Shown here: piece after piece, positions 26,901 to 38,200 of the stretch
How the letters are laid out: each line of letters starts with the position of its first letter
Position numbering within the stretch: position 1 is the first letter of the stretch
Assembly (NCBI RefSeq): GCF_963675165.1
Contig: NC_087393.1
Coordinates: 2,857,502-2,921,501, forward strand
Origin: Halichondria panicea
Taxonomy: Eukaryota > Porifera > Demospongiae > Suberitida > Halichondriidae
DNA: 64,000 bases
Direction of reading: 5' to 3'
Made by a program: the position numbers and the translations under genes
The notes under the pieces: model-generated
What the model saw: the letters and a program-made list of their open reading frames with translations, nothing else
Told to the model about the DNA's origin: nothing
The model's database searches: none

Positions 26901-29900
26901 AGCCCTTTACACTATATAGTGGAGTGAGCAAAAATTTAATTTGCGACCATAATTTTCGAGGTTTCAGGTCAATCAGCAAAAAAAATATGCAACCTGGCAC
27001 TATACTTGCTGTATACCCACAAAAACACGTCAAACAGAAAGGTACGTTGGTTAGTATAACTACACAGAACAGTTTTTCTTTATGCATGCACACTTACACA
27101 CACAATAATTATGGCATGCAGCTCACTAACAGTTAATTATTAACACGCAAAATCACACTTGCAGAATGGGACCATGTGTACATCACACCCAGACGACAGT
27201 ACAATACATGTAATTATGCCATCAGCCACTTTTGGAATTTTTGAAACAGTACAATCAAACATATAAAAAATTGTACATAATTACAATTATGTACGTATTA
27301 TGTACGTATTATACGTACACTATCATAATAATTATACTCAACATAAATGTACGTACTTTGGCCACTAGACGGCTTCTCAGGGGTGGGAGGTCTGTCCAAA
27401 AGATACGACTCTGCAAAGACATTTATATAACGAGTTTAATAATAGTAAATGGTACAAACATGCTAGATACAGAGGGGGGGCGCCCTGGGATTTCCCACCC
27501 CCAGCCAAAATTCCCCCCCCCCTAGAAATCTGAAATTAATCATAATAAAAATGTATGACTTTTCTCCTTAAAAATGTCTACAATCTCATCAATAAAACTA
27601 TAGACTAGTAAAATGTATGGTTTGAAGCACGCAAAAAACCCAAATCCCAGACCCCCCTCAATTAAACGTTTCCCCCTCCTAGCTAAAAATCCTGTATGAA
27701 ACCCTGTAAACATAGTACACGGCGCAAACTAATGCGTGATGGTTAACGTAGGTCTTCATCAACACACTCTGTTCAAGAATCTCAGTGATACCGCCTGTGT
27801 CAGCCTCAAGCTCTATTGTAAATCTGCTCAGATCTTGATCCAACCTCTTCATGTGCCGGTCAATCTGATGATGCGCGTATGGATAATTATACTTACGTTA
27901 TACTCAGGAAGTAATACGTACCATGCAATTATGTACATTGATTGTATCAGGAGAGACATTTATGTGCTCCTGATACATGCATACACTGATTGTATACATG
28001 GTGTTGCCATTTTTAACAATGCGTATGTACCATTTCAAACAATACATTGATTTCCTTCTTACCATATCATAGAGCTGGTTGGCTATCTTAACCTTCTCTG
28101 CCGAGTCTTCCAAACTCTTCTCATACTCCTAAAGATCCACATAACACAGTACAGTAGTATAGACATACTAGTCAGACACTCTTTTGGTGGGATTTTGAAG
28201 CTCAAAGGCACTGCTTTAGTACCTCGAGCGTAGCAAGTGTATTATACATGTACATGTGCCTGAGGGCTTCTAAATCCGTAAATACCAAATGAGCATTCTC
28301 TCCAAATATTGCTCCATTACCCCGAAACAAAAATAGTGGTGAGACAATTTTGATCTTTTAAAATTAGTTATATACCCCACTTGGGCTCTGTATCGTAGCA
28401 ACTGGCTGGGGCATAAACTCCCTTGCCTTGAGGGCGCACTGATTACATACTAGATCGACACGGGAAAAGAAGCTATTTAGACACCTGTTGGCAAGACAGG
28501 TGGGTGGGGCTCACTAAACACCAGGAAGGCTGGAGAAAGGGTGGGGCTCACTGCTTGGACATGGACAAGTTAGTGCGTGGAGCTAGAAGCTTAGCACTGG
28601 CTACAAGCTACATGTATGTGCACATTTCTCATAAACTCCCTTGCCTTGAGGGAGGACTGATTTTATACTAGATCTACACAGAAGCTATATAGGCAATTGT
28701 TGGTAAGGGCAGGACAGATGGGTGGGGCTCACTGAACACCAGGAAGGCTGGAGAAGGGGGGGGGGGGGGGGGGGCTCACTGCTTGGACATGGACAAGTTA
28801 GTGCGTGGAGCTAGAAGCTTAGCACTGGCTACAAGCTATATACGGACAGCTTTTTGTCCGTTTTCTTTTTCTGATCAATGGTTGTTGAGACTGTTAGCTT
28901 GACAAGCATTTTTCATTCCAGTGGGTATACAGTGCATAACACTTATTGTCCACGTACGTACTACATTTGAATTAATGGCGACGTAACCATCCTTGGCCTT
29001 GGGACTTTGCCCTCGTCTTCGGAGGTTTACTGCCATAAATTCTGATGTAGTGGACAACAAGTCATTATAATTATATGTTATCTATAATCAACTTAATAAT
29101 TACGTAGGAGTATACTTTTTTTTTTATGTTATGTATAATAAAACCAAACCAATATATTCCCTAGAGTATGTGTCACCTCAATCATGCATGCACCACCCTA
29201 AATAAATGTCGCTATTAAGACAATGATGCATTATTGTATCATCTAGGTGAACTCACAATTTGCGATCGAAAAAACCTAACATGATATACGGTTAGGAATT
29301 ATCTATGTATACGGGCCTGCATGGTAAAAACTTGTTTTTATCCACAAACCTGACAGATATTGTTATACTGCTGGTCACGCAAATCAGGTTTATTGCTCTT
29401 TCGGCAGAGGGAAAAAAACGTTTTATTTTTGTCCCTAAGATTCTCCAACTGACCTGTATTTCGATGAATTGACTATTGAACACACAGGCACTAATACTGT
29501 ACCTTGAACACACTCGTCCAGATCCTTAATTTGCATAAGCCGTGACTTTAGTTCAGCAGGGAGAAACTCGATAACTATGACATTAGTACACATGTAATGC
29601 ACATGCATAATGTAAAAGCAAGAGCGTATAAAGAGAAGAGGGCATGCAACTACAATCTATCGTACTACAAATACGGGAATTTATTGCACGTGCACTCTGT
29701 TTCTTTCGATTCCTTAGTGGGCGGTTGGCTAAATATAACATATCCTGCTGACTCATCAGTAATAATTATGATGCATACACAGTATACATTGCGAGTTGCA
29801 TGCCCTCTTCTCTTTATTACTGTAACAGTGCCATAAAAAGTACATGTACAATAACATGTACAGTAGAACTTTGATTACCAGACACCCTGGTGCATATTTA

Positions 29901-32037
29901 GTGCACGTAGGTGTCTGCACATGCGCAGACGATAAACATGCCCCAGTGTCCATGGTAACAGCTGTTAAGTGTGCATGCTCATTAAGGGATACACCCATTT
30001 TCAACCAAGCCGGATAATGGTTCCGGTTAATCGAGGTGCTACTGTATATAATACAAAAAACGAACTAAAGAAGCGCTTGCAAATCCACAAATCTAAATCC
30101 AAGAGAATGTGGCTAAAAGCCGTTAGTTTAAGTTTTGTATACTGCAATTACAGTGGAACCTCACAAATCCGGACACCTTCAGTCAGAAACCTCGCAAATC
30201 CGGACAAAATGGCAAACTGAAAAAGAGGAGGGGCTATCAGTAGAATAGACTACTGCGCATGCGCACTCTAACTTGCTTTACTGAGTCAGCAATAATTTTA
30301 TTAATAAACTGCTCAATACCTCGTTCAATACAATGGCCACTGCAAAGAAAACGCTCACAAGACTCACTATTGGAGAGAAAGTTGAAATAAAAAGACTATT
30401 CTAGCTAGCAGCTTCCCTTCTGCCACAGAAATATAGCGCAAAATTTTCGAGGGGCTTAATTTTCGCTGATTTCGTGGGTTAGCAATCCTACACGAAAATT
30501 AAGTCCACGAAAATTGTTCTTTAATTAGAATTATCTGTTATAATGTGCAAAAGATTAAAGGCGTGGCTTCTGGTAAGCAGTCATTCCACGAACATTGTGC
30601 AACGAAATGCTTTTAGAGGCCATTCCGCGAAATATAAGTGCCTCGAAAATTTCGCGCTATACGGTAATACATGTACACAAGTGTCTTCTTTAATGATATT
30701 CATAATCAATTAATAACATCCGTTAATCTGGAAACTTCATGTGTTCGGATGGGGTCTGGTCTGGCTCTATTCGGATTAACGAGGTTCTCCTATAATATGT
30801 CAATTGATAATAATAATAATTATTAACTTTACTCACCCGAAAATACAGCCCGTTGTAAGAGCAGGAATGTATTGCCGGTCCATACCCCATATCAGGAGTG
30901 CATGCACTCCTGCCCATATGTATGGCAGGTCCAATAGCTCGAGCATATCTAAGCTTAAGATTAGCTACAAGCTAGCTAGATATCTATGGTACAGTTAGTG
31001 ATCCAGTTCTATAAACATTACGAAAGAGACTGCATCAAATAAACAAACATTTGCTACGTACAGCTATACATAGCACAGCTCGTTAGTTTGCAGAAAATAC
31101 TGATCATGCATGCAGCTTCTCGAAACTAATGTTTTGTCTTCCCTTTGAAGATGTTTTTACTAGCGTTTTAATTACTATTGAGACAAGTTGAGTTTATCCT
31201 CACTGAATATGTGCTTGCTGAGAATTTTTCGTAACTGTAATATAATAATACATGTATGTACATGTATCACGCATGTTGTGCGTGAACAGTTAAAGGGATA
31301 ATTCAAGCCCCCCCATGATTTTGAAGCAAGAGTTGCAAAACGGGGGGCATATATCATCACAAATAATATACGGGAGACATTTCTGGGTATTTTTGGCGAA
31401 TGAGGCAATTGAACTGTTATTGGCGATCTGACAATCACTTGGCATTATTGATCTCATTAAGGGATGGTACGACACTTTTAATTTTAGCGACAATTTTAGC
31501 GACCTTACCTTAATTTGCCAAATCGACGATTAATTCGTCACCATAATAAACTCACCATACGGTATGTGGCCAGTATTCACTTTATTTAAGGCATCATTAA
31601 AAATTAATTACCGCATTTTAGCGCCACTGTGGACCATGCAAGTAGTAAGCTTTTATACACGTACACACACTAATATTAATTTTGTTGCATGCAGGTAATC
31701 CAATCACAGAGAAACTCAAAGAGTGGGTAATGATTGACCATGATTGTTAATTAAAAACGATTGATGCCAAAAGTCCAAGTCAAGTTTATATTGTTCTCCA
31801 GACTCAATTTATAATCGGGGCTGGTGTGAGACTTAATATACCGCTTGCATCCGTGAAGTATGTACTTGGCCTAATTATGAATCATGAATTACACAGTGCA
31901 AAACAAAATTTAATGTGCGTAGTACGTACAGTCATGTAGACTTACTGTACACCCGGCCCCCCTACTGTACTGACGATAACCCACACAAAATAAATAGAAA
32001 GATACTCACTCTCTAAGTAATCTTCAAGATAGTGCAT
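20916..32037 (-). CDS. ING3: Inhibitor of growth protein 3 (ING domain + PHD finger)
   Basis: In animals ING3 is the H3K4me3-reading subunit of NuA4/TIP60 histone acetyltransferase complexes in the nucleus. Exons in transcript order: 32010-32037, 29503-29574, 29350-29453, 28063-28128, 27768-27864, 27357-27410, 26476-26596, 23107-23268, 22795-22906, 21087-21125, 20916-21029. Together they encode 322 residues, and every junction keeps frame. The N-terminus MHYLEDYLE, the leucine-zipper-like ING helix ([15 protein letters not shown]) and [15 protein letters not shown] are ING3-specific. A linker of low conservation follows. The PHD finger (about residues 267-315) is complete: YCLCNQ, GCDNPEC, FHYGC and WYCPQC give the Cys4-His-Cys3 set, followed by a basic tail. 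The PHD finger is split over three exons. The protein is shorter than vertebrate ING3 (about 420 residues), mostly in the linker. Intron 23269-26475 hosts another gene on the opposite strand. Confidence 0.95.
21611..22352. mobile_element. GCCTCRTTCCC element in ING3 intron, copy 1
   Basis: The termini GCCTCATTCCCAGGCTCTCC and GCCAGGGGACGAGGCT are inverted. The internal GGGCTATATATCGCCCACG and CGCGTGATCCACA-type motifs recur in a second copy at 33968-34913. A shorter relative lies at 60123-60240. There is no coding capacity. Confidence 0.65.
23355..23602. mobile_element. TCGAGGGGCTTAATTTTCRC element, copy 1
   Basis: It starts TACCGTACATATAGAGCG and ends GGCGCTATATGGTA. The interior, including TTCGTGGGTTAGCAATCC and GCGTGGCTTCCGGTAAGC, matches copies at 30431-30666 and (reversed) 40909-41074. 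Confidence 0.72.
24345..25868 (+). CDS. Type I membrane protein nested in ING3 intron (unknown ectodomain)
   Basis: Four exons: 24345-24408, 24457-24960, 25170-25478, 25693-25868; 350 residues, all junctions phase 1. It has a signal peptide ([18 protein letters not shown]), a roughly 165-residue ectodomain rich in predicted beta-strands with few cysteines and NGT/NAS glycosylation sites, and a Thr/Ser/Pro-rich stalk (about residues 190-240). One membrane helix (about 241-266, [18 protein letters not shown]) precedes a tail with a proline run (IIPPPPF) and a YETP motif. I do not recognise the ectodomain; a lectin-like or jelly-roll fold is only a guess. The upstream GT at 24397 was rejected because it would create an in-frame TGA. 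The gene lies wholly within ING3 intron 23269-26475, antisense to ING3. Confidence 0.85.
26597..27767. other. ING3 introns around the 54-bp exon
   Basis: Two introns flank the exon at 27357-27410. They are AT-rich with TACGTATTATACGTAC palindromes (27290-27320) and a C-rich tract near 27500-27535. No element boundaries or extra exons were seen. Confidence 0.5.
28412..28843. repeat. Tandem duplication of about 220 bp in ING3 intron
   Basis: The segments at about 28412-28612 and 28630-28843 are near-identical (AAACTCCCTTGCCTTGAGGG ... AGCACTGGCTACAAGCTA). The second copy has a 19-G run at 28756-28774. Confidence 0.8.
28930..29062. repeat. Imperfect inverted repeat in ING3 intron
   Basis: GTCCAC..TACATTTGAATTAATGGCGACGT near 28946 pairs with the complement of ATAAATTCTGATGTAGTGGAC near 29035. 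The centre is unusually GC-rich. A 61-codon minus-strand reading frame here is judged non-coding. Confidence 0.5.
29625..29822. mobile_element. Foldback element with AGAGGGCATGCAAC arms, copy 1
   Basis: CGTATAAAGAGAAGAGGGCATGCAACT at the left pairs with GAGTTGCATGCCCTCTTCTCTTTA at the right. A second copy with longer spacing is at 35703-35915. Confidence 0.65.
29859..30046. mobile_element. Pogo/Tigger-type MITE (TACAGTAGAAC termini)
   Basis: It starts TACAGTAGAACTTTGATTAC and ends GGTTAATCGAGGTGCTACTGTA, with TA at both ends. The 188-bp element is non-coding. CAGTRGAACCTC ends are typical of pogo-like MITEs (family knowledge). Confidence 0.75.
30149..30792. mobile_element. Pogo-type element disrupted by a nested MITE
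   Basis: The left end TACAGTGGAACCTCACAAAT and right end TTCGGATTAACGAGGTTCTCCTA are inverted. A second element (30431-30666, the same family as 23355-23602) sits inside. Confidence 0.68.
30800..32009. other. 5' part of ING3 second-longest intron
   Basis: AT-rich sequence with TACATGTA palindromes and a G-rich block near 31305-31350. The small minus-strand reading frames at 31175-31493 lack splice context. No exon or element with clear ends was found. Confidence 0.5.
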
Positions 32038-32207
32038 TTCAGCAGTCAGGAGCAGTGAAAACCAAGCAGGTACCAGGTGAAGGCTAAAAACTCGATCGAT
32101 GATACATTATTTTCTTAAAAGCGCTCACTTTATTTAAATTAGAGCACACTAAGTTCATCATTATTTTTTTAGTAATCATCCGACAGAGCTAGAGCTAGAG
32201 ATCGATC
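32038..32207. promoter_or_regulatory. Bidirectional promoter between ING3 and GPS2
   Basis: Only 170 bp separate the ING3 ATG (32037, minus) from the GPS2 ATG (32208, plus), so both 5' UTRs and the core promoter must lie here unless untranslated exons exist further out. Visible features are AT-rich stretches (TTATTTAAATTAG near 32132) and a repeated AGAGCTAG just before the GPS2 start. No TATA box was assigned. Confidence 0.75.
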
Positions 32208-35200
32208 ATGGTGCCAGTGATGACTGAACTGAGAAAGAAACCGCCGCTCAGTGACTATCAGCTGACGTTCCTACGTCCTTACATTCTTCGGAAAAGGAAA
32301 TCAGGTATTTCCTGGTTCCAGGCTAGCTGAGGCCGAGGATAGATCGACTCGCAAACCGCCACTGTTGCACGGCGAACAGTAGACTGGTAAAACTCCGTGT
32401 AGGGACTCGTGCAACGATTGTCACGATGTTTGTGGCAACTCAAGTGGCTAGATCGCATGCGGTTACCACAAGATCATTGATGCTGAATAGCACTAGAAAA
32501 CTCTAAGTACCGTAGTTGATGTAATTACAGCGCCAGTCTAATTAAACGAAATTCGAAATTGTTGGCCATAATTATACCACCATATAAATTCATTTGTTTT
32601 ATGTACATAGTCTCGCAAAAATAATTATTTTTTACTGGCGCTGTAATTATATCAACTACGGTATCACGTGCAGTAGACTGACGTTATGAAAACCACAGCC
32701 ACTTGCTGATATGCCGACTGTGCAACACGAGTCTCTACTGACCAGTCTACTGTTCGCTGTGCAACAGTGACGGCTCGGTAAATCGTGTATGATGAAGTTC
32801 TCCGCAGTTTTATTAACATTTTTGGACTAAATAGTTGCACTATAATAGCTACAGTGCCTTTAATAATTAGTCTATAGAGTAAATAAACGCAATTTGGTAC
32901 GTGTTAGTACATAAATGTAAATATTTTGAGATTGTCTAAGAAAATATGATGATAGATCTACTATTGTGTTGGTGAACAAATTATCTAAAACATATCCAAA
33001 AATATTTCCATGGCAACCAAAGGTGGTGGGTATGTGGTGGTTTATAAAACACCAACATTTTTCTATAGTGGACAATCGCTTAGCGATGGAAAAGACCAAT
33101 TGTTTTCGGCTAAGGTATGGAACTTTGGCACAACATTCCTGAATAGTTTAGCTAACATATGCATGGTTACGTATAGTTTACATAAGTACACGTACTGATT
33201 AATACTCAATTATGGGATATTTTAGGTGCCTTTTTGCTTAGCGATGGAACTCAAGCAAATTTGTCGGCTAAGGTCTAATTGTTTTTGCACATTAATAATT
33301 TTCTATCTTTTGATACAAAAAAGTTGTCCAGAAATACTTTAGTTTCGAAGATATTTCATGTTACACATATATTTTACGATCACTCCCATTTTTACCTAAA
33401 ATGATTTCCCACTACAACAAATTTTGGGGAAATATTTTGAAATAAGGTTGTAGCTTATTTATTCACCTACACAATGGACAATTTCTTAGAAATGTTCCAA
33501 TCTACAACTACTCACTCTGTGGTTAGATTTACTCTCAAAGCTGAAGGCACTGTATCTAAAACTAGCTACTCAAAGCTATCTTCTAAGTTTTACTTGCCGT
33601 CTATGAATGTAACACTCAACTTTTCATGGTATTGTCCGGATATTTAGAACAAATGTAATATTAAAGCACTGGAGTGTCCGTTGTATTAGAACAACGAAAA
33701 TTGCCCAAAAGAGTGTCCGTGGTAATTATAAGTGTCCGATAATTAGAAGATATACGGTACTTAACTACTGCACTGGAATATTGCTCAAATCAATATTTGC
33801 ACTTTTGAGGATACTGTACACCCCCCTTTTACACTATTGAAAATTAATTTTATTCATTGCCAACATTTGAGGTAGATTATGTAATGTTAATGAGATTCAT
33901 AATGTTATACATTGCAACTTGCAAGTGAATGAGTCAATTAATGTGTTTGCTTAGCTAGCTGCTAGTTAGCCTCGTTCCCAGTTAGGCCTTACTTTTTCTT
34001 GCTGTTGTCATTGTTCATCCATAAATAGAAGGTAACAAAAAAAGAATACCTTAAGGTGATATATTTTTGCGTGTATTAATTTAATTTCTGCTATTTCTGC
34101 GAATGAGAGTAAAATCGCAAAAATTAGTACTCGCAAATAATTGGCCGCCCTCTTGTCAAATGTGTCCAGATCGACATTTCGCAAAAATTATACCAGCAAA
34201 ATGTACAAAACTGTAAAAACGCAAACAAATCAACCTGTGAAAATATTTCACCTTAAGGTAGACAAAGTGAAGGCAGCAAAGAAAGAAATGGGCGTACAGT
34301 TAAGGCCTAGTTTGGGAAATCGCGTGATCCACAGGGATTTTTATGAACGTGGGCGATATGTAGCCCACAATTATGATGTAAGGTATTCTCCCACGCATTC
34401 AGAATAAGACCACTGAGACAAGTCAGGGAACCAGCATGGCCAGCTCTGGTGGCAGTAGCTACATGTACCTGCTAGGGCCTAGATGATAATGATGACTATT
34501 AGTTTAGATCTAGCATTTAGGAAAGATAGGTGGTGATAGTCTGATAGAATCTAAACACACAATTTAGACTACCGTAGTAGATCTAGCTAAGCTCTATGGC
34601 TTAGCTAGTGCTTGCAAACTTTCAGTTCCAAGTCCATGTCCAGCTTGCTGCAGGCAAAGTTTTATTAGTCATTGATCTCTAGGTGGGCAGTCCAACATCT
34701 CTAGCACTGCATGCCCACGCTCATTTTCACCCTTCTACCCTCACGCGACTTCCCGATACAGGCTCTTCTCCTTCTTATGTCTATTTCTTTCTTTATTCCT
34801 CCAATTAATACCGTATTTTATCTCATTGAACAATTAATACAGTATTTTATCTTGTTGAACGAGTGTGATAAAGACTGAGAACAGAAAAGAAAACGAGAGC
34901 CTGTGTAGAGGCTAGCTGCTAGTAGTACTAGTAATAAGTACCGTATAGCGAGTAATTTTCGTGTGGGCAAGTGGTTTTCGTGGTTGAAGGTCTAACCACG
35001 AATATTTTACCCACAAATGAAGCGACCTTGCCTATCTTTACCTGCAGTGCACGAACATATCATCCACAAATGTCTCAATATTGCTGAACCACGAATATTT
35101 TGTCCCCCGAAAATTACCCGCTATACGGTAGTCAGAAGCAGCCCTTGTGAACTTTGACCTTATTGCCGATCCACCCAATTACAGTGGAACCTCTATAAAA

Positions 35201-38200
35201 CGGACACATTGGAGAACAGCCTTTTGGCCGTTCTTTTGGCCGTTATAGAGAGGTGATCTTCCTTGGGAGGTTCCGATTGCCAGCTATGTATGCTGTATGA
35301 GTAATTTCTTGCTGCAAATGAATCTTGGAGCTTTGCTAACTGCTTCTTTAGCTCGGCTGTAGAGACAAGCTACAGCTAGGTTTTCACGATTGTGCTATCT
35401 CAACAATAATTTTTTTGTTAATTCTGGGTGTGGCTGTCCGTTCTGGGAGGTTATTTTCCTCTGATTGGGGACTAGAAAGCTGCTCGTTATACGGAGTAGA
35501 GAGGTGGTCGTCGCTCCTGAGAGGTTGCTTTACATTGAAGTCATTGTAGTTTCAATCCGAACCTGAGCTCTTGGCCATTATATAGCGTGTAGTTGCTCTT
35601 CGGAGGTGGTTGTTAATGGAGGTTCCATTGTATTAGAAATGCAAAATGCTTTACTTATTTATAATACATTGTAGATCTACACACTTCTATAAATCTTTAA
35701 CAAAGGCGTATAAACGAAGAGAGGGCATGCAACAGCAAAAGAGCAGAATTCAAATGTGGGCAGATGAACGTGCACGAAGTGCTAAAAATAATAATAAATT
35801 TCTATTTTTAGTACTTCAACATAATTATTCATCCGCCCACATTTGAATTCTGCAGCTACGTGTACTAGATAGTGAGTTGCATGCCGGCCCTCTCTTCTTT
35901 TATACGCCCTTGATAATAACGTAACATTATATTATACAAAGCAAACTAAATACCTCTTCTATAAAATTTTTGAGCGAAACAAAATATGGCGAGAGGCATT
36001 AGCACAGCGCAGCTTGCAGCACTCGTATTTACTTGTAGCTAGCATAGCACATGTAGAAAGTAAAATTTTAGCCTCTGTCAATACGAGTTTGGCAGTTCAA
36101 AATAGCTGTAGAGTCTACATACACAGTACAGCATCAGTCTCATAGTGAATATCCACATCTAAAGTACGTGGCCATAATAATATTATATGTTTATCCACAG
36201 AGCAACTCCTCGGTGAACAGAGTAGATCTAGTCCTGAAAGCAAACAACGTTATAGTAAAGATCCTGAATGTGTTTGTGAGGACAATGTCAAATCACTTTG
36301 TGAGTCAACTCAGGAGTTGAAGAAAAAAGCACAAAAGCAGAAAGAGTCTCAGAATGAATCGCCTGTTGATATTGCTGAGCAGGTGAGCTGTATTAATTTT
36401 ATACCGATATTGTTAGAATGCAGAGAGTTGCAGTACATGTGTCCATATAGATAATCATATCCTCCCCGGGATTGGAAACACTATATAGATTAACACTGCC
36501 TTACACACGACCATTTCGTGTACTGAAGCAGAGCGCATGAATGCGTGCTAAATATGTTGATTGTATTGCGGTCCACGAAATATTCATACGATGCCTACCA
36601 GAGACGCTAAACTTCCGTGTACTAAAGCAGTGGAGTGCATGAATGCGTGCTAAACGTGGAGAGTCAGTCGTGTATATAATTATAATGTGTATTGCTGTGT
36701 ACATTTTAATTGTAGTTGTCTAGCGCTGAAATCATGCAGGTGGTCGTGTCAGTATGTTGTGGATGCAGCATTAATTGGTTATACGAGTGTTGCACCTATA
36801 TTAATAATGCTTAATTTGACAGTTTACCCAAAATTTAATTATCGATGTTGGAACTAATTGCTTGCATGTAATTTGTAGATTAAAATTCTCCAAGATCGTC
36901 TGGAATCTCTCAAGAAAGAAAAGCACAGTCTGTTTCAGCAGCTTAAGGTAGTGCTATATGATGAAGATGAGAAAAAACAAGAAGAACAACGACTGTAAGA
37001 ATCAGTCAGTACACGTACACTACATGTACATGTATAATTATGTTGTTAATAATTATGTTTTTTACAGTGAGATTGAAAAAACATCTGCAGACATGTATGA
37101 TCCTAGACAACAAGTGAGTGAATAAACACCTAGTATAGTATAACGCACAGTGCCTCTAGTCTAAAGACTAAAGAGTAGAATACCACAACTTTGTGAGTAG
37201 TTGTTCTTATAAATAATTATGTTCAGATTGCAACATGTCTACATGTAAGTGTGTAGATGAATGAAGTGTGTAGGTGAATGAATAAAGCTACAACATATCT
37301 TCCATGGAAACATGATTATGGTGGTGAGTTTGTGGTGATTAATAGCTCTCGAACAAAAACTAAACTAAGTATTTCTTCAATCAGAGAACAGAAAAGATGA
37401 AAGCACCGCAGGTGCTGATGTCTCGGTGGAGGTGTCATAGCTACATAACATAAAACTACTAGCTAGCTTTTATACACACATTCATTGATTATAATTTTGC
37501 TGCATGCAATCGTAGGGAAACTCAAATAGTGGGTAATAATCGACCATGATTGTTGTTAAAAACGATCGATGCCAAAATTCAAGTCTGGCTGCAAGTCAGC
37601 AGAGCCTTGCAGCTCTCTTCTCACTCTTGCAGCTACCAATAGCTAGCGTTCTAGTGCAGAGCTAACTACTAAGTAGAGTAGCAACACTCGGTGAACAAGT
37701 TTTGCTGCGGACTCTTCTGAAAAGGCTGCAATGGTATTCCATGTAAGCAAAACTAGGTATAACTCGAGAACGAAGCTTTATTTTGCAAATCCACAAATAG
37801 CATGCCAAGAAAATATGACTAGAAGCCTATAGAAACTCTTACTTGCACTTCATTGATCCTTGAGCAGCTGAAATAGTTTACACACACACACACACACACA
37901 CAGACACACAAACACACTACCGATACCTCGCTTGCGCATGCGCACCGAGGCATAATAATTGTTAGGTGGGAAATCGGTTAGGGAGGAAAAAAGCCAACAG
38001 TTGTTGTCTAAGGCCTGGGACTTTCTCACAGGATCTATAGATGGTTTGTCTATCTTATAAAAGGTTCGTGTAGCTTATACATAATGTACGTATATACACA
38101 TCCTCCGCAGTACTCAAATTTGAGTATCTAACGGTTTAACGTCCAAAAATTACACAAGTAATAATTATAATTGTCTCTAACTTTTTGTTTTTAAGGTTAC

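Noticed and set aside
34141-34407. 88-codon plus-strand frame
   Set aside because: It runs through a CTTAAGGTGA MITE and the flanking larger element, and has no splice or family support.
35646-35846. 66-codon frame rich in Lys/Arg, at first a GPS2 exon candidate
   Set aside because: It lies in the arms of a foldback element that also occurs in an ING3 intron.
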